Assembly (NCBI GenBank): GCA_016210785.1
Contig: JACQTN010000095.1
Coordinates: forward strand, 1-7,690
Direction of reading: 5' to 3'
Length of the DNA: 7,690 bases
DNA from: Armatimonadota bacterium
GTDB lineage: Bacteria; Sysuimicrobiota; Sysuimicrobiia; Sysuimicrobiales; JACQTN01
The notes beneath the pieces are model-generated. The model was given only the letters and a program-made list of their open reading frames with translations, was not told where the DNA came from and did no database searches. Below are positions 1-5,535 of the stretch, one piece after another; the first letter of the stretch is position 1, and each line of letters begins with the position of its first letter. The position numbers and the translations under genes are program-made.

Positions 1-494
1 AGCCGGGGCGGCGTGGGGAACACCCAGGCGCCGCCCGCAAGCCGCCGGCCGAACCGCCGGGACAGCCGCTCGATCGTCTGCTGGATCTTCGGGATATTGT
101 TGAACGCCGAGATGATGTAGGAGACCAGGCACTCCCACGGTTCCTGCCGCAGGATGGCGATGCCGGAGGTGTGGGGCAGCACCCGGCGCAGCACCGGGTC
201 GCGGGCCAGCGCCGTCTCGATCTCGCGAAGCGGCGCGTCCACGACCAGGAAGCGCCGGAGCGCGGCAGGGTCAGCGGTCTCGGCGCGCAGCACGCTGCCC
301 TCCTGCCGCACCCGCGAGACGCGCCCGGCCACCACGCACACCGCGGCATCACCATCCCACCGCCAGCGGAAGGCCTGGCCGGACTCCAGCGTCCGCCGCA
401 GGTCGTACGGCGGCGGACAGGGCCACGTGACGATCGGTAGCGCGGGAGGGAGGAGGACCGAGGCAGCGATGCGAGATCCGGACGGTACGGCCAT
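1..494 (-). CDS. ogg: 8-oxoguanine DNA glycosylase, OGG1 type (N-terminal 164 residues; gene runs off the left edge)
   Basis: Reading leftwards from the ATG at 494, the frame stays open to the window edge and gives 164 residues. They match the OGG1-type base-excision glycosylases that remove 8-oxoguanine from DNA. Residues 31-45 carry the N-terminal-domain signature DLRRTLESGQAFRWR. Residues 115-149 hold LRQEPWECLVSYIIS followed by FNNIPKIQQTIERLSRRFG, the start of the helical domain; the Asn pair at 132-133 corresponds to the NNN stretch of human OGG1. The helix-hairpin-helix and the catalytic Lys and Asp would lie beyond the edge, so activity cannot be judged. The start lies 5 bases after the stop of the upstream Nudix gene, with no clear Shine-Dalgarno of its own, which suggests coupled translation. 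Family assignment is from recognised motifs; the operon link is inference. Confidence 0.9.
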   Translation of the reverse strand, partial: MAVPSGSRIAASVLLPPALPIVTWPCPPPYDLRRTLESGQAFRWRWDGDAAVCVVAGRVSRVRQEGSVLRAETADPAALRRFLVVDAPLREIETALARDPVLRRVLPHTSGIAILRQEPWECLVSYIISAFNNIPKIQQTIERLSRRFGRRLAGGAWVFPTPPR

Positions 495-499
495 GCGAA

Positions 500-1153
500 C
501 TAGACCGCGCTCAGGTCGACCGCTTCCACAATCAGGCGGGACCAGCTCTCCATGCGCGGAGCGTACTCCACCAGCGACGCAATGGGTACGAACTCCCCCC
601 GCAGGGTGTGCGACTCGCGCACCCGGACGTCCGGCGCGTCGGTCTCCACCAGGAAGACCAGCCCGAAGTGCACCTGCCCCACCGGCTCCAGGTCGTCGTT
701 GAGCACGCCGATGAGCCGCGCGGACCACGCGGAGGTGACCTCGAGTTCCTCCTCGAGTTCTCGGCGCAGCCCGGCGTCCACCGGGTCGCTCGCCCCCTCC
801 ACGTCCACGCGATTGATGTGGCCGCCCACGCCAATGGAATGGCGTCCGTGCAGGCGGGCCTCACCGCCCGCAGCGGTGCGCTGGAAGAGAAAGACGCTGT
901 CGCCGCAGCGGATCACAAGGTACGGGATGATCTGCTTCCACGACGGATCATGCTCGACCTCGCCGCGGTCGCGAAACGTCCCATGCGCGGCGATGGCGGC
1001 CAGATATCCGTCCAGACCTTCGCGCGAGAGCCCGTGTACCGGGCCCCGGGTGAGCAGCCGGCCCCGGGGGACGACCAGGACTTGCTCGTGGGCATCCACG
1101 CCTGCAACCTCGAAGGTTGGAACATGCGCCGTGACCCGCCGCAATCCATGCAC
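500..1153 (-). CDS. Nudix-family predicted phosphoesterase, COG4112 type
   Basis: This 217-residue protein resembles the COG4112 group of predicted MutT-like phosphoesterases, whose substrate is not known to me. Family-like segments are EQVLVVPRG (23-31), DPSWKQIIPYLVIRCGDSVFLF (split at 69-78 and 79-90) and LHGRHSIGVGGHIN (101-114). The Nudix box is stretched: G111, acidic D117/E119, then RELEEELEV at 131-139. About four extra residues precede RE, and Glu replaces the usual Gly near the end. The metal-binding Glu residues (E132, E135, E136) are present, so catalysis is plausible. The start used is the GTG at 1153, with GAGGA only three bases upstream; a TTG three codons inside has better spacing, so the first residues are uncertain. 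The gene lies 158 bases after the alpha/beta hydrolase stop and directly precedes ogg, probably in one transcript. Confidence 0.85.
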   Translation of the reverse strand: MHGLRRVTAHVPTFEVAGVDAHEQVLVVPRGRLLTRGPVHGLSREGLDGYLAAIAAHGTFRDRGEVEHDPSWKQIIPYLVIRCGDSVFLFQRTAAGGEARLHGRHSIGVGGHINRVDVEGASDPVDAGLRRELEEELEVTSAWSARLIGVLNDDLEPVGQVHFGLVFLVETDAPDVRVRESHTLRGEFVPIASLVEYAPRMESWSRLIVEAVDLSAV

Positions 1154-1311
1154 GGGTCCTCACGGCTGCGCAGGAATTCGTGCCGTCTTCGCGTCCTCCC
1201 TTCCGTTGATTGATCGTGCGCCGCGAGGTGCAGCCTGGAGCAGGACCCGCAGAAACTTCCCGGCCCACTCTCGGCGCGCGGCCGCGCAGCCCCGTCTCTT
1301 TCGGAGCTTGT

Positions 1312-2673
1312 CTACCCGAAAACTTCGTCCAGCCAGTCGAAGATCACGGCGTTGGCGAGCGCGAAATTGCCCACCTGGGTGTGGTTATCGCCGCCCCCCT
1401 CGAAGGTGAAGACGTGGCTGGCCACGGGGCCTCTCACCCCGGCCTTGAACCGCTCGAACTGCGCCAGCGGCTCGCGGCCTTCGGTGGCGCCGATCAACGC
1501 CAGCGAGGGGACCTTGATCTGCGCCAGCGCCTCGTCGCCGACGGCGAATGCGCGGAGACGTTCGAAGGTCTTCTTGAACGTGGGCTGGCCAAACCGCACC
1601 AGCATCATCTCCAGGGCATGCCGGACCGATGCCGGCAGCGGCAGCGAGTTCAAATCGCGGGTGCCGAAATCTTGGTCGTCTGGCAGGCGCGCGGGATCGA
1701 TCCCGGCAGCCGCCGCCATGTAGGCATAGAGGTCAAGAATGGGCGAAGACGGGATGACCGCCCGCAGCCGCGGTTCGGCCGCGGCGCTGCGGACGGAGAA
1801 ATAGCCGCCCATGCTGTAGCCCGCAAGAGCCAGCCGCCGCGGGTCCACGTCCGGGCGAGAGAGCAGGTAATCCACGGCCGCCTTCGTGACCCGCTCGAAG
1901 TCCGGGACGAACGGGAGATCCGGATAGAAGCGCATCGCGTCCATCTGGCCGGGTCCGCAGAAGTGCAGCACGTTGTAACCGCGCTCCAGCGCCGCTCTCC
2001 CGGTATAGAAGTAATCCTCCTCCAGCGTGCCGTCGAAGCCGTTGACCACCAGGATGGTCTTTGACGGCCTCGTGTTGGCCCTGGGCTTGAGAAAGTAGGC
2101 TGGCAGGAATGCTCTCCCCAGTGGAAGGCGGACCGCGGCGAACTCATGATCCTGCAGGCGCATCGAGGCGATGAACGTGGCGCGGCTGCGCAGCCCGAGC
2201 ATCTGATGCTGAGGAACCAGGAAGCTCGTGTAGTATTCAGCGGCGCGGTAGGCACTCGAGGCACGCAGGTACGTGTCGCGTGCGCTTACGCGGTGTCCTC
2301 GCGCCGCCCGCGCGCGGGCATCGGCCTCCAGACGCTGCGCAAGGTCCGTGAAGGCCGCCGCCCAACTGGCGGGCACGCCGTCCTGGATCCCGGCGGCCGT
2401 CGCCAGGCACTCGCCGATCGAGGAGCCGCCATAGCTCGCCGCACCCATGATGCGGAGGAACTGGAAATCCATCTGCGGATCGGCGAAGCCCCGAACGCGC
2501 GTGGCGCTGAGCTCGACGCGCGGCTCCCGGCCCGGCGGTGCTCCCGGTTGCGCGGTGGCCGGCTGGGCGATCGTCTGGAGAGCTGGCGTGTCCCGGGGTA
2601 CCGCTCCCAGCGCCGCGAGGGTCGCGAGATTGAGGAATCCCCGCCTGGTCAGGTCCAATCGTCTCCCTCCCAT
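1312..2673 (-). CDS. Tat-exported alpha/beta hydrolase (serine esterase/peptidase-like)
   Basis: This 453-residue alpha/beta hydrolase has a cleaved or anchored export signal. I chose the ATG at 2673 because AGGAG lies 10 bases upstream and the protein then opens with a twin-arginine signal, LTRRGFLNLATLAALGA (R10-R11); the frame is open about 68 codons further up, but that extension is low-complexity and unlike a protein. An all-helical region (about 65-155) with RVSARDTYLRASSAYRAAEY precedes the hydrolase core. This is the layout of the DUF1100/FrsA-like and 2,6-dihydroxypseudooxynicotine hydrolase relatives. Core motifs are VVNGFDG at 209-215 (oxyanion region), nucleophile elbow GYSMGG with Ser287, and GGDNHTQ with probable catalytic His431. 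At the usual acid site, LIGATEGREP, Glu398 stands where Asp is common. It probably acts outside the cytoplasm on an ester, amide or C-C bond; the substrate cannot be told. It stands alone, divergent from the toxin-antitoxin genes. Confidence 0.85.
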   Translation of the reverse strand: MGGRRLDLTRRGFLNLATLAALGAVPRDTPALQTIAQPATAQPGAPPGREPRVELSATRVRGFADPQMDFQFLRIMGAASYGGSSIGECLATAAGIQDGVPASWAAAFTDLAQRLEADARARAARGHRVSARDTYLRASSAYRAAEYYTSFLVPQHQMLGLRSRATFIASMRLQDHEFAAVRLPLGRAFLPAYFLKPRANTRPSKTILVVNGFDGTLEEDYFYTGRAALERGYNVLHFCGPGQMDAMRFYPDLPFVPDFERVTKAAVDYLLSRPDVDPRRLALAGYSMGGYFSVRSAAAEPRLRAVIPSSPILDLYAYMAAAAGIDPARLPDDQDFGTRDLNSLPLPASVRHALEMMLVRFGQPTFKKTFERLRAFAVGDEALAQIKVPSLALIGATEGREPLAQFERFKAGVRGPVASHVFTFEGGGDNHTQVGNFALANAVIFDWLDEVFG

Positions 2674-3016
2674 GCCATCAGGTCTCCTGAGCCAGGCGGG
2701 GCGCGCCGGCCCGGTCACGGCCCCCGCCCAAGAAGAGGTCCGGACGCGTGAATCCCACGAAAGGGCCCGGCCGCAAACGGAGACGGATTCGGCTCGCCGG
2801 ACGGAAACCCCTTGCGAGGCCAGATCAGTCCGACGCATGGTTTGACCCGGACTCCACGCCGAACTACAGCAGCACATCGGCCAGTCAATCCGCCAAATCG
2901 GAGACCTCGAGATCGACTTCTAACTCCCAGAAGATCGAGGTCAAAGCGGCGTCGAAGGTCCCGGTCGAGGCGCAGTCGACGGTGCGGATTCGGGCGCGTG
3001 GAGATCAATTGAGTGC
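2674..3016. other. Intergenic region between divergent transcription units
   Basis: No convincing gene is seen here. The plus strand is open from a GTG at 2748 through to 3125, but that frame runs across the toxin-antitoxin promoter and into the antitoxin gene, has no ribosome binding site, and its first half is Arg/Lys/Ser-rich. A minus-strand frame (2715-3008) is likewise Arg-rich and unlike a protein. A stretch at about 2922-2999 does show coding-like third positions (see findings). The region contains the 40-base imperfect hairpin at 2903-2942. For the minus-strand hydrolase I see only a poor promoter candidate (TTGACT at 2888-2883, TAGTTC at 2866-2861, spacer 16). Confidence 0.6.
2903..2942. 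repeat. Imperfect inverted repeat (hairpin)
   Basis: The outer arms GACCTCGA (2903-2910) and TCGAGGTC (2935-2942) are perfectly complementary over 8 bases. The inner arms CTTCT (2917-2921) and AGAAG (2929-2933) add 5 pairs around a 7-base loop. Six bases on the left and one on the right are unpaired between the two stems. No T-run follows on either strand, so it is not a standard terminator. Its role is unknown. Confidence 0.5.
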
Positions 3017-3046
3017 TTTACATAGCATCAAATATGGTGCTAAAAT
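3017..3046 (+). promoter_or_regulatory. Sigma-70-type promoter of the toxin-antitoxin module
   Basis: TTTACA (3017-3022) and TAAAAT (3041-3046) are separated by 18 bases, each one mismatch or so from consensus. The surrounding 50 bases are AT-rich, unlike the rest of the window. Transcription would begin around 3053, about 30 bases before the antitoxin ATG at 3085, whose ribosome binding site AAGGAGG lies at 3072-3078. Confidence 0.75.
3023..3042. promoter_or_regulatory. Probable antitoxin operator (near-perfect inverted repeat)
   Basis: TAGCATCA (3023-3030) and TGGTGCTA (3035-3042) form an inverted repeat with 7 of 8 complementary positions around AATA. It fills the promoter spacer and the first two bases of the -10 box, so a bound protein would block RNA polymerase. 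Type II antitoxins, alone or with their toxin, usually repress their own operon from such sites; assignment to this antitoxin is inference. A second, shorter pair, TGCT (3014-3017) and AGCA (3024-3027), overlaps the -35 and may be a half-site. Confidence 0.7.
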
Positions 3047-3084
3047 AGAAGTCAACAGGGGCAAGCGGCGGAAGGAGGAAGGCC

Positions 3085-3426
3085 ATGAGCCCGAACATCG
3101 CCGTGGACAAAGTCGTGCAGGTTAGCGACTTCAAACGGAACCCGGGCAGGTTCCTGGAGGAGGTCCGTGCCGGGACCCCCATCACAATCACGCAAGGCCG
3201 TCGGGCGGACACGATTCTGGTGCCACGGGAGGAGTGGGCGCGTCTTTTGACGCGCTTGCGCGAACTTGAGGACGAGCTGGAAACCCAGGAACTCCTGGCG
3301 GACCCAGTTGTCATTAAGCGGCTTGTCGCCGGGTTGCCGGTTCGTGGGATCCCTCTGCAGGAAGCGCGGACCCAGCTCGGAGCAGGCAGTCGCCGGCCGG
3401 CCAGACGGCGCGCAGCCAAGAGGTAG
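3085..3426 (+). CDS. Type II antitoxin, Phd/YefM-like
   Basis: This 113-residue protein has the Phd/YefM antitoxin fold at its N-terminus. VDKVVQVSDFKRNPGRFLEEVRAGTPITITQGRRADTILVPREEWARLL (split over residues 7-26 and 27-55) shows the typical order: a strand, the 'S-x-F-(K/R)-x-N' helix, 'G-x-P-(I/V)-x-(I/V)-T-x-(G/N)-(G/R)' and 'L(V)P...W/Y'. In this family that domain dimerises and binds the operator, while the C-terminal part wraps the toxin. Residues 56-74 are acidic and helical (LRELEDELETQELLAD). The last 13 residues, GSRRPARRRAAKR, are seven-thirteenths Arg/Lys, unusual for an antitoxin tail. The ATG at 3085 has a strong AAGGAGG six bases upstream. The toxin gene follows after 18 bases, giving the normal antitoxin-first order. 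Function in neutralising the toxin and repressing the promoter is inferred from the family. Confidence 0.9.
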   Translation: MSPNIAVDKVVQVSDFKRNPGRFLEEVRAGTPITITQGRRADTILVPREEWARLLTRLRELEDELETQELLADPVVIKRLVAGLPVRGIPLQEARTQLGAGSRRPARRRAAKR

Positions 3427-3444
3427 CCGTGGCGGGGAGATGGT

Positions 3445-3738
3445 ATGGCGACGGTCGAGATCCATCCCACGTGTCTTGCCGAAGACCTCGCCAGCATCCC
3501 CGGCAGCATCCGCGCAGGCATCTTCAACAAGATCGCTGTGCTGGAGACGGACCCACGTCGCGGGCGCCCCCTAACCGGCAAACTCCGTGGGCACCGTCGC
3601 ATCACGTACGGTCGGTACCGCATCGTCTACAGATGGGACCAGGCGAGGGAACATGTGCTGGTGTGGCTCGTCGGGTTGAGGGCGGAACGCTTGTATGCCG
3701 TGGCGGAGTCTGTGTCGCGGAAACGGACCGGAAGATAG
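3445..3738 (+). CDS. Type II toxin, RelE/ParE superfamily
   Basis: The 97-residue product matches the RelE/ParE toxin fold. Residues 11-35 form the helical hairpin (LAEDLASIPGSIRAGIFNKI), followed by the hallmark 'PLTGKLRGHRRITYGRYRIVYRW' region (42-64), where family members read 'L-x-G-x-x-R-x-R-x-G-x-Y-R-(I/V)-x-Y'. VLVWLVGLRAERLY (71-84) is the last strand. Basic residues K46, R48, R51, R52, R57 and R59, together with Y62 and Y84, sit where RelE-type toxins contact mRNA on the ribosome. The sequence alone does not separate a ribosome-dependent RNase from a ParE-like gyrase poison; the 'RYRIVYRW' strand looks more RelE-like to me. GGGGAG lies 5 bases before the ATG, and the gene is co-transcribed with the antitoxin. 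It appears intact. Confidence 0.88.
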   Translation: MATVEIHPTCLAEDLASIPGSIRAGIFNKIAVLETDPRRGRPLTGKLRGHRRITYGRYRIVYRWDQAREHVLVWLVGLRAERLYAVAESVSRKRTGR

Positions 3739-3779
3739 GTCGAGATCACGCTGAACGCAGCCACGAACGTACGTAGCCC

Positions 3780-3830
3780 CGGTTAGACTCAAGTCACGCG
3801 CACTCGCACCAGAGCGCGGCTCTCTAACCG
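3780..3830. repeat. Nested inverted repeat downstream of the toxin gene
   Basis: CGGTTAGA (3780-3787) and TCTAACCG (3823-3830) are perfect 8-base complements. Inside them CGCGC (3797-3801) and GCGCG (3814-3818) form a second stem with a 12-base loop. It begins 42 bases after the toxin stop. No T-run follows on either strand, so it is not a typical intrinsic terminator, and it lacks a T-loop or D-loop consensus, so it is not a tRNA. It may end the toxin-antitoxin transcript or mark an old junction. Confidence 0.5.
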
Positions 3831-3902
3831 ATGGGCAGCGCCTCAGCATTTACGCACTGGATCATCAAACGTGCGCGGCGCGCGCGAGCCACGATGAGGG
3901 GC

Positions 3903-3919
3903 GCCAGGCGCGCGCTGGC
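3903..3919. terminator. Possible weak terminator hairpin after the LLM oxidoreductase gene
   Basis: GCCAG (3903-3907) and CTGGC (3915-3919) pair around an alternating GC loop, about 65 bases past the minus-strand gene's stop at 3985. There is no T-run on either side, so the call rests only on position and stem strength. The rest of 3831-3984 shows nothing else I can name. Confidence 0.25.
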
Positions 3920-3984
3920 ATCGCCCTGGTCCTATGACTTGTGAGAATCGAGCGTAGATATCGCCCGGCCACGAGATGGAATGC

Positions 3985-4890
3985 TCACTGTACCTGTGGC
4001 CGCACCTCTGTGGCGATCCGATCCATCGTCTTCATCATGGAGGTCACCGTCTCACCGTCCAGTTCCGGCACGCTGTAGAACAGGTCAACCATCAGCGCGG
4101 AGACCCCTGCTGCCGTCATCGCCTTCAGGTTTTCGACGATGTAGTCTTTGGGGCCGAGGAGCGGCATCCCACTTTGGCTTGGCGCGTCCATGAACCTGAG
4201 TGGGTGGCGCGCGGCGATGCCGATTGCGGCGCCGTCGCGCCCGTATTTCGGCGCGATCTTCTTCAGGTACTCCACACCCTCCTTGATCATCTGCACGGTC
4301 GGGCGCGTGGGATGCCAGACGTTGCCGAAGCGGGCGGCGCGGCGCAGGCCGCGCCGGCTGTTGCCGCCCACCCACAGCGGTGGGTGCGGTTTCTGCACCG
4401 GCTTGGGCTCGAACACCAGCGGCGGGAACTTGATGTACCGGCCGTTGAAGGACGGCCGGTGCTCGGTCCACAATGTCTTGAACAGCGCCAGGTACTCGTC
4501 GCTCAGATCGCCGCGCTCTTTGTGGGAGACGCCCAGCGCCGCGAACTCCTCCTCACACCATCCCGCGGCGCCGCCCACGATCAGCCGGCCCTCCGACAGC
4601 ACGTCGATGGTGGCCAGGACCTTCGCGGTCACCACGGGGTTGCGATAGGGCAGGATGATGACGCTGCTGCCCAGTTTGATCCTGGAGGTGACCGCGGCCG
4701 CGTAAGCGAGTGCGGTGAGTGGTTCGTAGATGACCTCCCCGAAGCGCGGGACGTACTTCTCGGGCATCGCCACGTGGTCGGTCACCCACAGGGAGTCGAA
4801 GCCGAGTTCCTCCGCGTGACGGGCGACGTCGCGGATGGCCTTGGGGCTGGCCACCTGCTTGAAGTGCGGAATGCTGAGTCCCCAGTGCAT
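3985..4890 (-). CDS. LLM-class (luciferase-like) oxidoreductase, probably F420-dependent
   Basis: This 301-residue protein has the luciferase-like TIM-barrel fold and resembles the 'probable F420-dependent oxidoreductase' group of the Rv2161c type (TIGR03619). Clear segments are AEELGFDSLWVTDHVAMP (26-43), EPLTALAYAAAVTSRIKLGSSV (split at 56-65 and 66-77), RNPVVTAKVLATIDVLSEGRL (83-103, one strand and helix), GGAAGWCEEEFAALGV (106-121) and PLWVGGNSRRGLRRAARFGN (171-190). These follow the family order, and the length is normal. Members use reduced F420 or FMN to reduce or oxidise small molecules; the cofactor and substrate cannot be read here, and F420 biosynthesis genes are not in the window. 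I prefer the ATG at 4890 to the GTG just before it, because GGAGG lies 7 bases upstream. It is a single gene, separated by 161 bases from the Nudix gene upstream. Confidence 0.88.
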   Translation of the reverse strand: MHWGLSIPHFKQVASPKAIRDVARHAEELGFDSLWVTDHVAMPEKYVPRFGEVIYEPLTALAYAAAVTSRIKLGSSVIILPYRNPVVTAKVLATIDVLSEGRLIVGGAAGWCEEEFAALGVSHKERGDLSDEYLALFKTLWTEHRPSFNGRYIKFPPLVFEPKPVQKPHPPLWVGGNSRRGLRRAARFGNVWHPTRPTVQMIKEGVEYLKKIAPKYGRDGAAIGIAARHPLRFMDAPSQSGMPLLGPKDYIVENLKAMTAAGVSALMVDLFYSVPELDGETVTSMMKTMDRIATEVRPQVQ

Positions 4891-5020
4891 CACGCCACCT
4901 CCGGAAGTGGTGCCGGTCGAAGGTTTCGAGGCCTGGACTGGAATCCCTCGGTGTCACTTGGGGCGGTCATGCGGCTCTCGCCGGACCAGTGGGTTGCCCG
5001 CCGGTTGGTGCCGCCGGTCG

Positions 5021-5045
5021 GTGCTCTCCTGGCCTGCGGGAGCAC
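5021..5045 (-). terminator. Hairpin just after the MutT-like Nudix stop
   Basis: GTGCTCTCC (5021-5029) and GGGAGCAC (5038-5045) pair over 8 bases with one bulged T and an 8-base loop. The hairpin starts 7 bases after the minus-strand stop at 5052, the right place to end the trpB-trpA-HAD-Nudix transcript. No T-run follows, so any termination would be weak or factor-dependent. Confidence 0.35.
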
Positions 5046-5051
5046 AGGACC

Positions 5052-5528
5052 CTACGCGTACTCGATCCGGGATGCGACCATCGTGGCGGCGTCGGGCGTC
5101 TGGTACGTCAGGCGTGCGTGCAGGATGCGCGGGTCGTCTGCGAAGACGTGAGGGAGGAGGAGGGGGATGTCCGCGGGTACCCTGTAGGTGGGGACCGCTT
5201 CCACCGGTGCCCAAAGCAGCGGTCCCTCGTCGGAGCCCTTGACCTCGGCACCGGGCGGGCGGTCTGCGGCGTACACGAAGAGCACCCACCGGTCGCCGGT
5301 CGTCTCTACCAGGATCGTCACCAGCGCCCGCAGCCTGATCCGCTCCAGGCGCAGGCCGGTTTCCTCCCGAACCTCCCGCAGGCAGGCGTCGTGCGGGTCC
5401 TCTCCGGGTTCCACCTTGCCGCCGATGGCGTTGTACAGATCTGCGTTGGGCGGCTTCGTGCGGTGGATCAGGAGAACGCGATCACCGTCACGGATGAAGC
5501 AGAGGGTCCGGAGGTTGATGGCGGGCAT
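5052..5528 (-). CDS. MutT/NUDT1-like Nudix hydrolase (probable 8-oxo-dGTP or related diphosphatase)
   Basis: This 158-residue protein has a complete canonical Nudix box at 37-59: G37, E43, R51-E52, E55-E56, G58, with GGKVEPGE and REVREETGL. Flanking features INLRTLCFIRDGDRVLLIHRTKP (split at 4-13 and 14-26) and NADLYNAIGGK (28-38) recall the MutT/NUDT1 subgroup that hydrolyses oxidised purine nucleoside triphosphates. Substrate assignment is inference, since Nudix specificity is poorly predicted by the box alone. LLWAPVEAVP and PADIPLLLPHVF (104-129) match the usual C-terminal part of that subgroup. The ATG at 5528 lies 7 bases after the HAD gene's stop, and its AAGGA overlaps that TAA, so translation is probably coupled. 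It seems to be the last gene of the trp-linked run. Confidence 0.87.
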   Translation of the reverse strand: MPAINLRTLCFIRDGDRVLLIHRTKPPNADLYNAIGGKVEPGEDPHDACLREVREETGLRLERIRLRALVTILVETTGDRWVLFVYAADRPPGAEVKGSDEGPLLWAPVEAVPTYRVPADIPLLLPHVFADDPRILHARLTYQTPDAATMVASRIEYA

Positions 5529-5535
5529 GGAGTCC

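Noticed and set aside
1276..1287. Perfect 12-base palindrome GCGCGGCCGCGC downstream of the hydrolase stop
   Set aside because: It has no loop and no T-run, and such palindromes are expected by chance in DNA of this composition.
552..1409. Long plus-strand open frames opposite the Nudix gene and the hydrolase C-terminus
   Set aside because: They are Arg/Ser-rich antisense products of GC-rich codons on the other strand. The minus-strand frames carry recognisable family motifs throughout.
2649..2678. Nine-codon leader-like frame starting at the ATG at 2678, overlapping the hydrolase start
   Set aside because: It stops after nine codons with no meaningful codon run, and the in-frame ATG at 2673 with the same ribosome binding site leads into the twin-arginine signal. 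Chance overlap is the simpler view.
2748..3125. Long plus-strand open frame beginning at a GTG between the hydrolase and the antitoxin
   Set aside because: It crosses the promoter and the start of the antitoxin gene, has no ribosome binding site, and is Arg/Lys/Ser-rich in its first part. Only a short internal stretch looks coding-like.
3771..3862. Possible tRNA or tRNA remnant, suggested by GGTTAGACTC and a CACCA-like stretch
   Set aside because: There is no T-loop TTCRA consensus, no D-arm and no acceptor pairing; the anticodon-like segment has no matching stem.
3976..5151. A 391-codon plus-strand open frame over the LLM oxidoreductase gene
   Set aside because: It is antisense to a clear family member, contains no recognisable domain and is rich in His, Arg and Gln as expected of a shadow frame.
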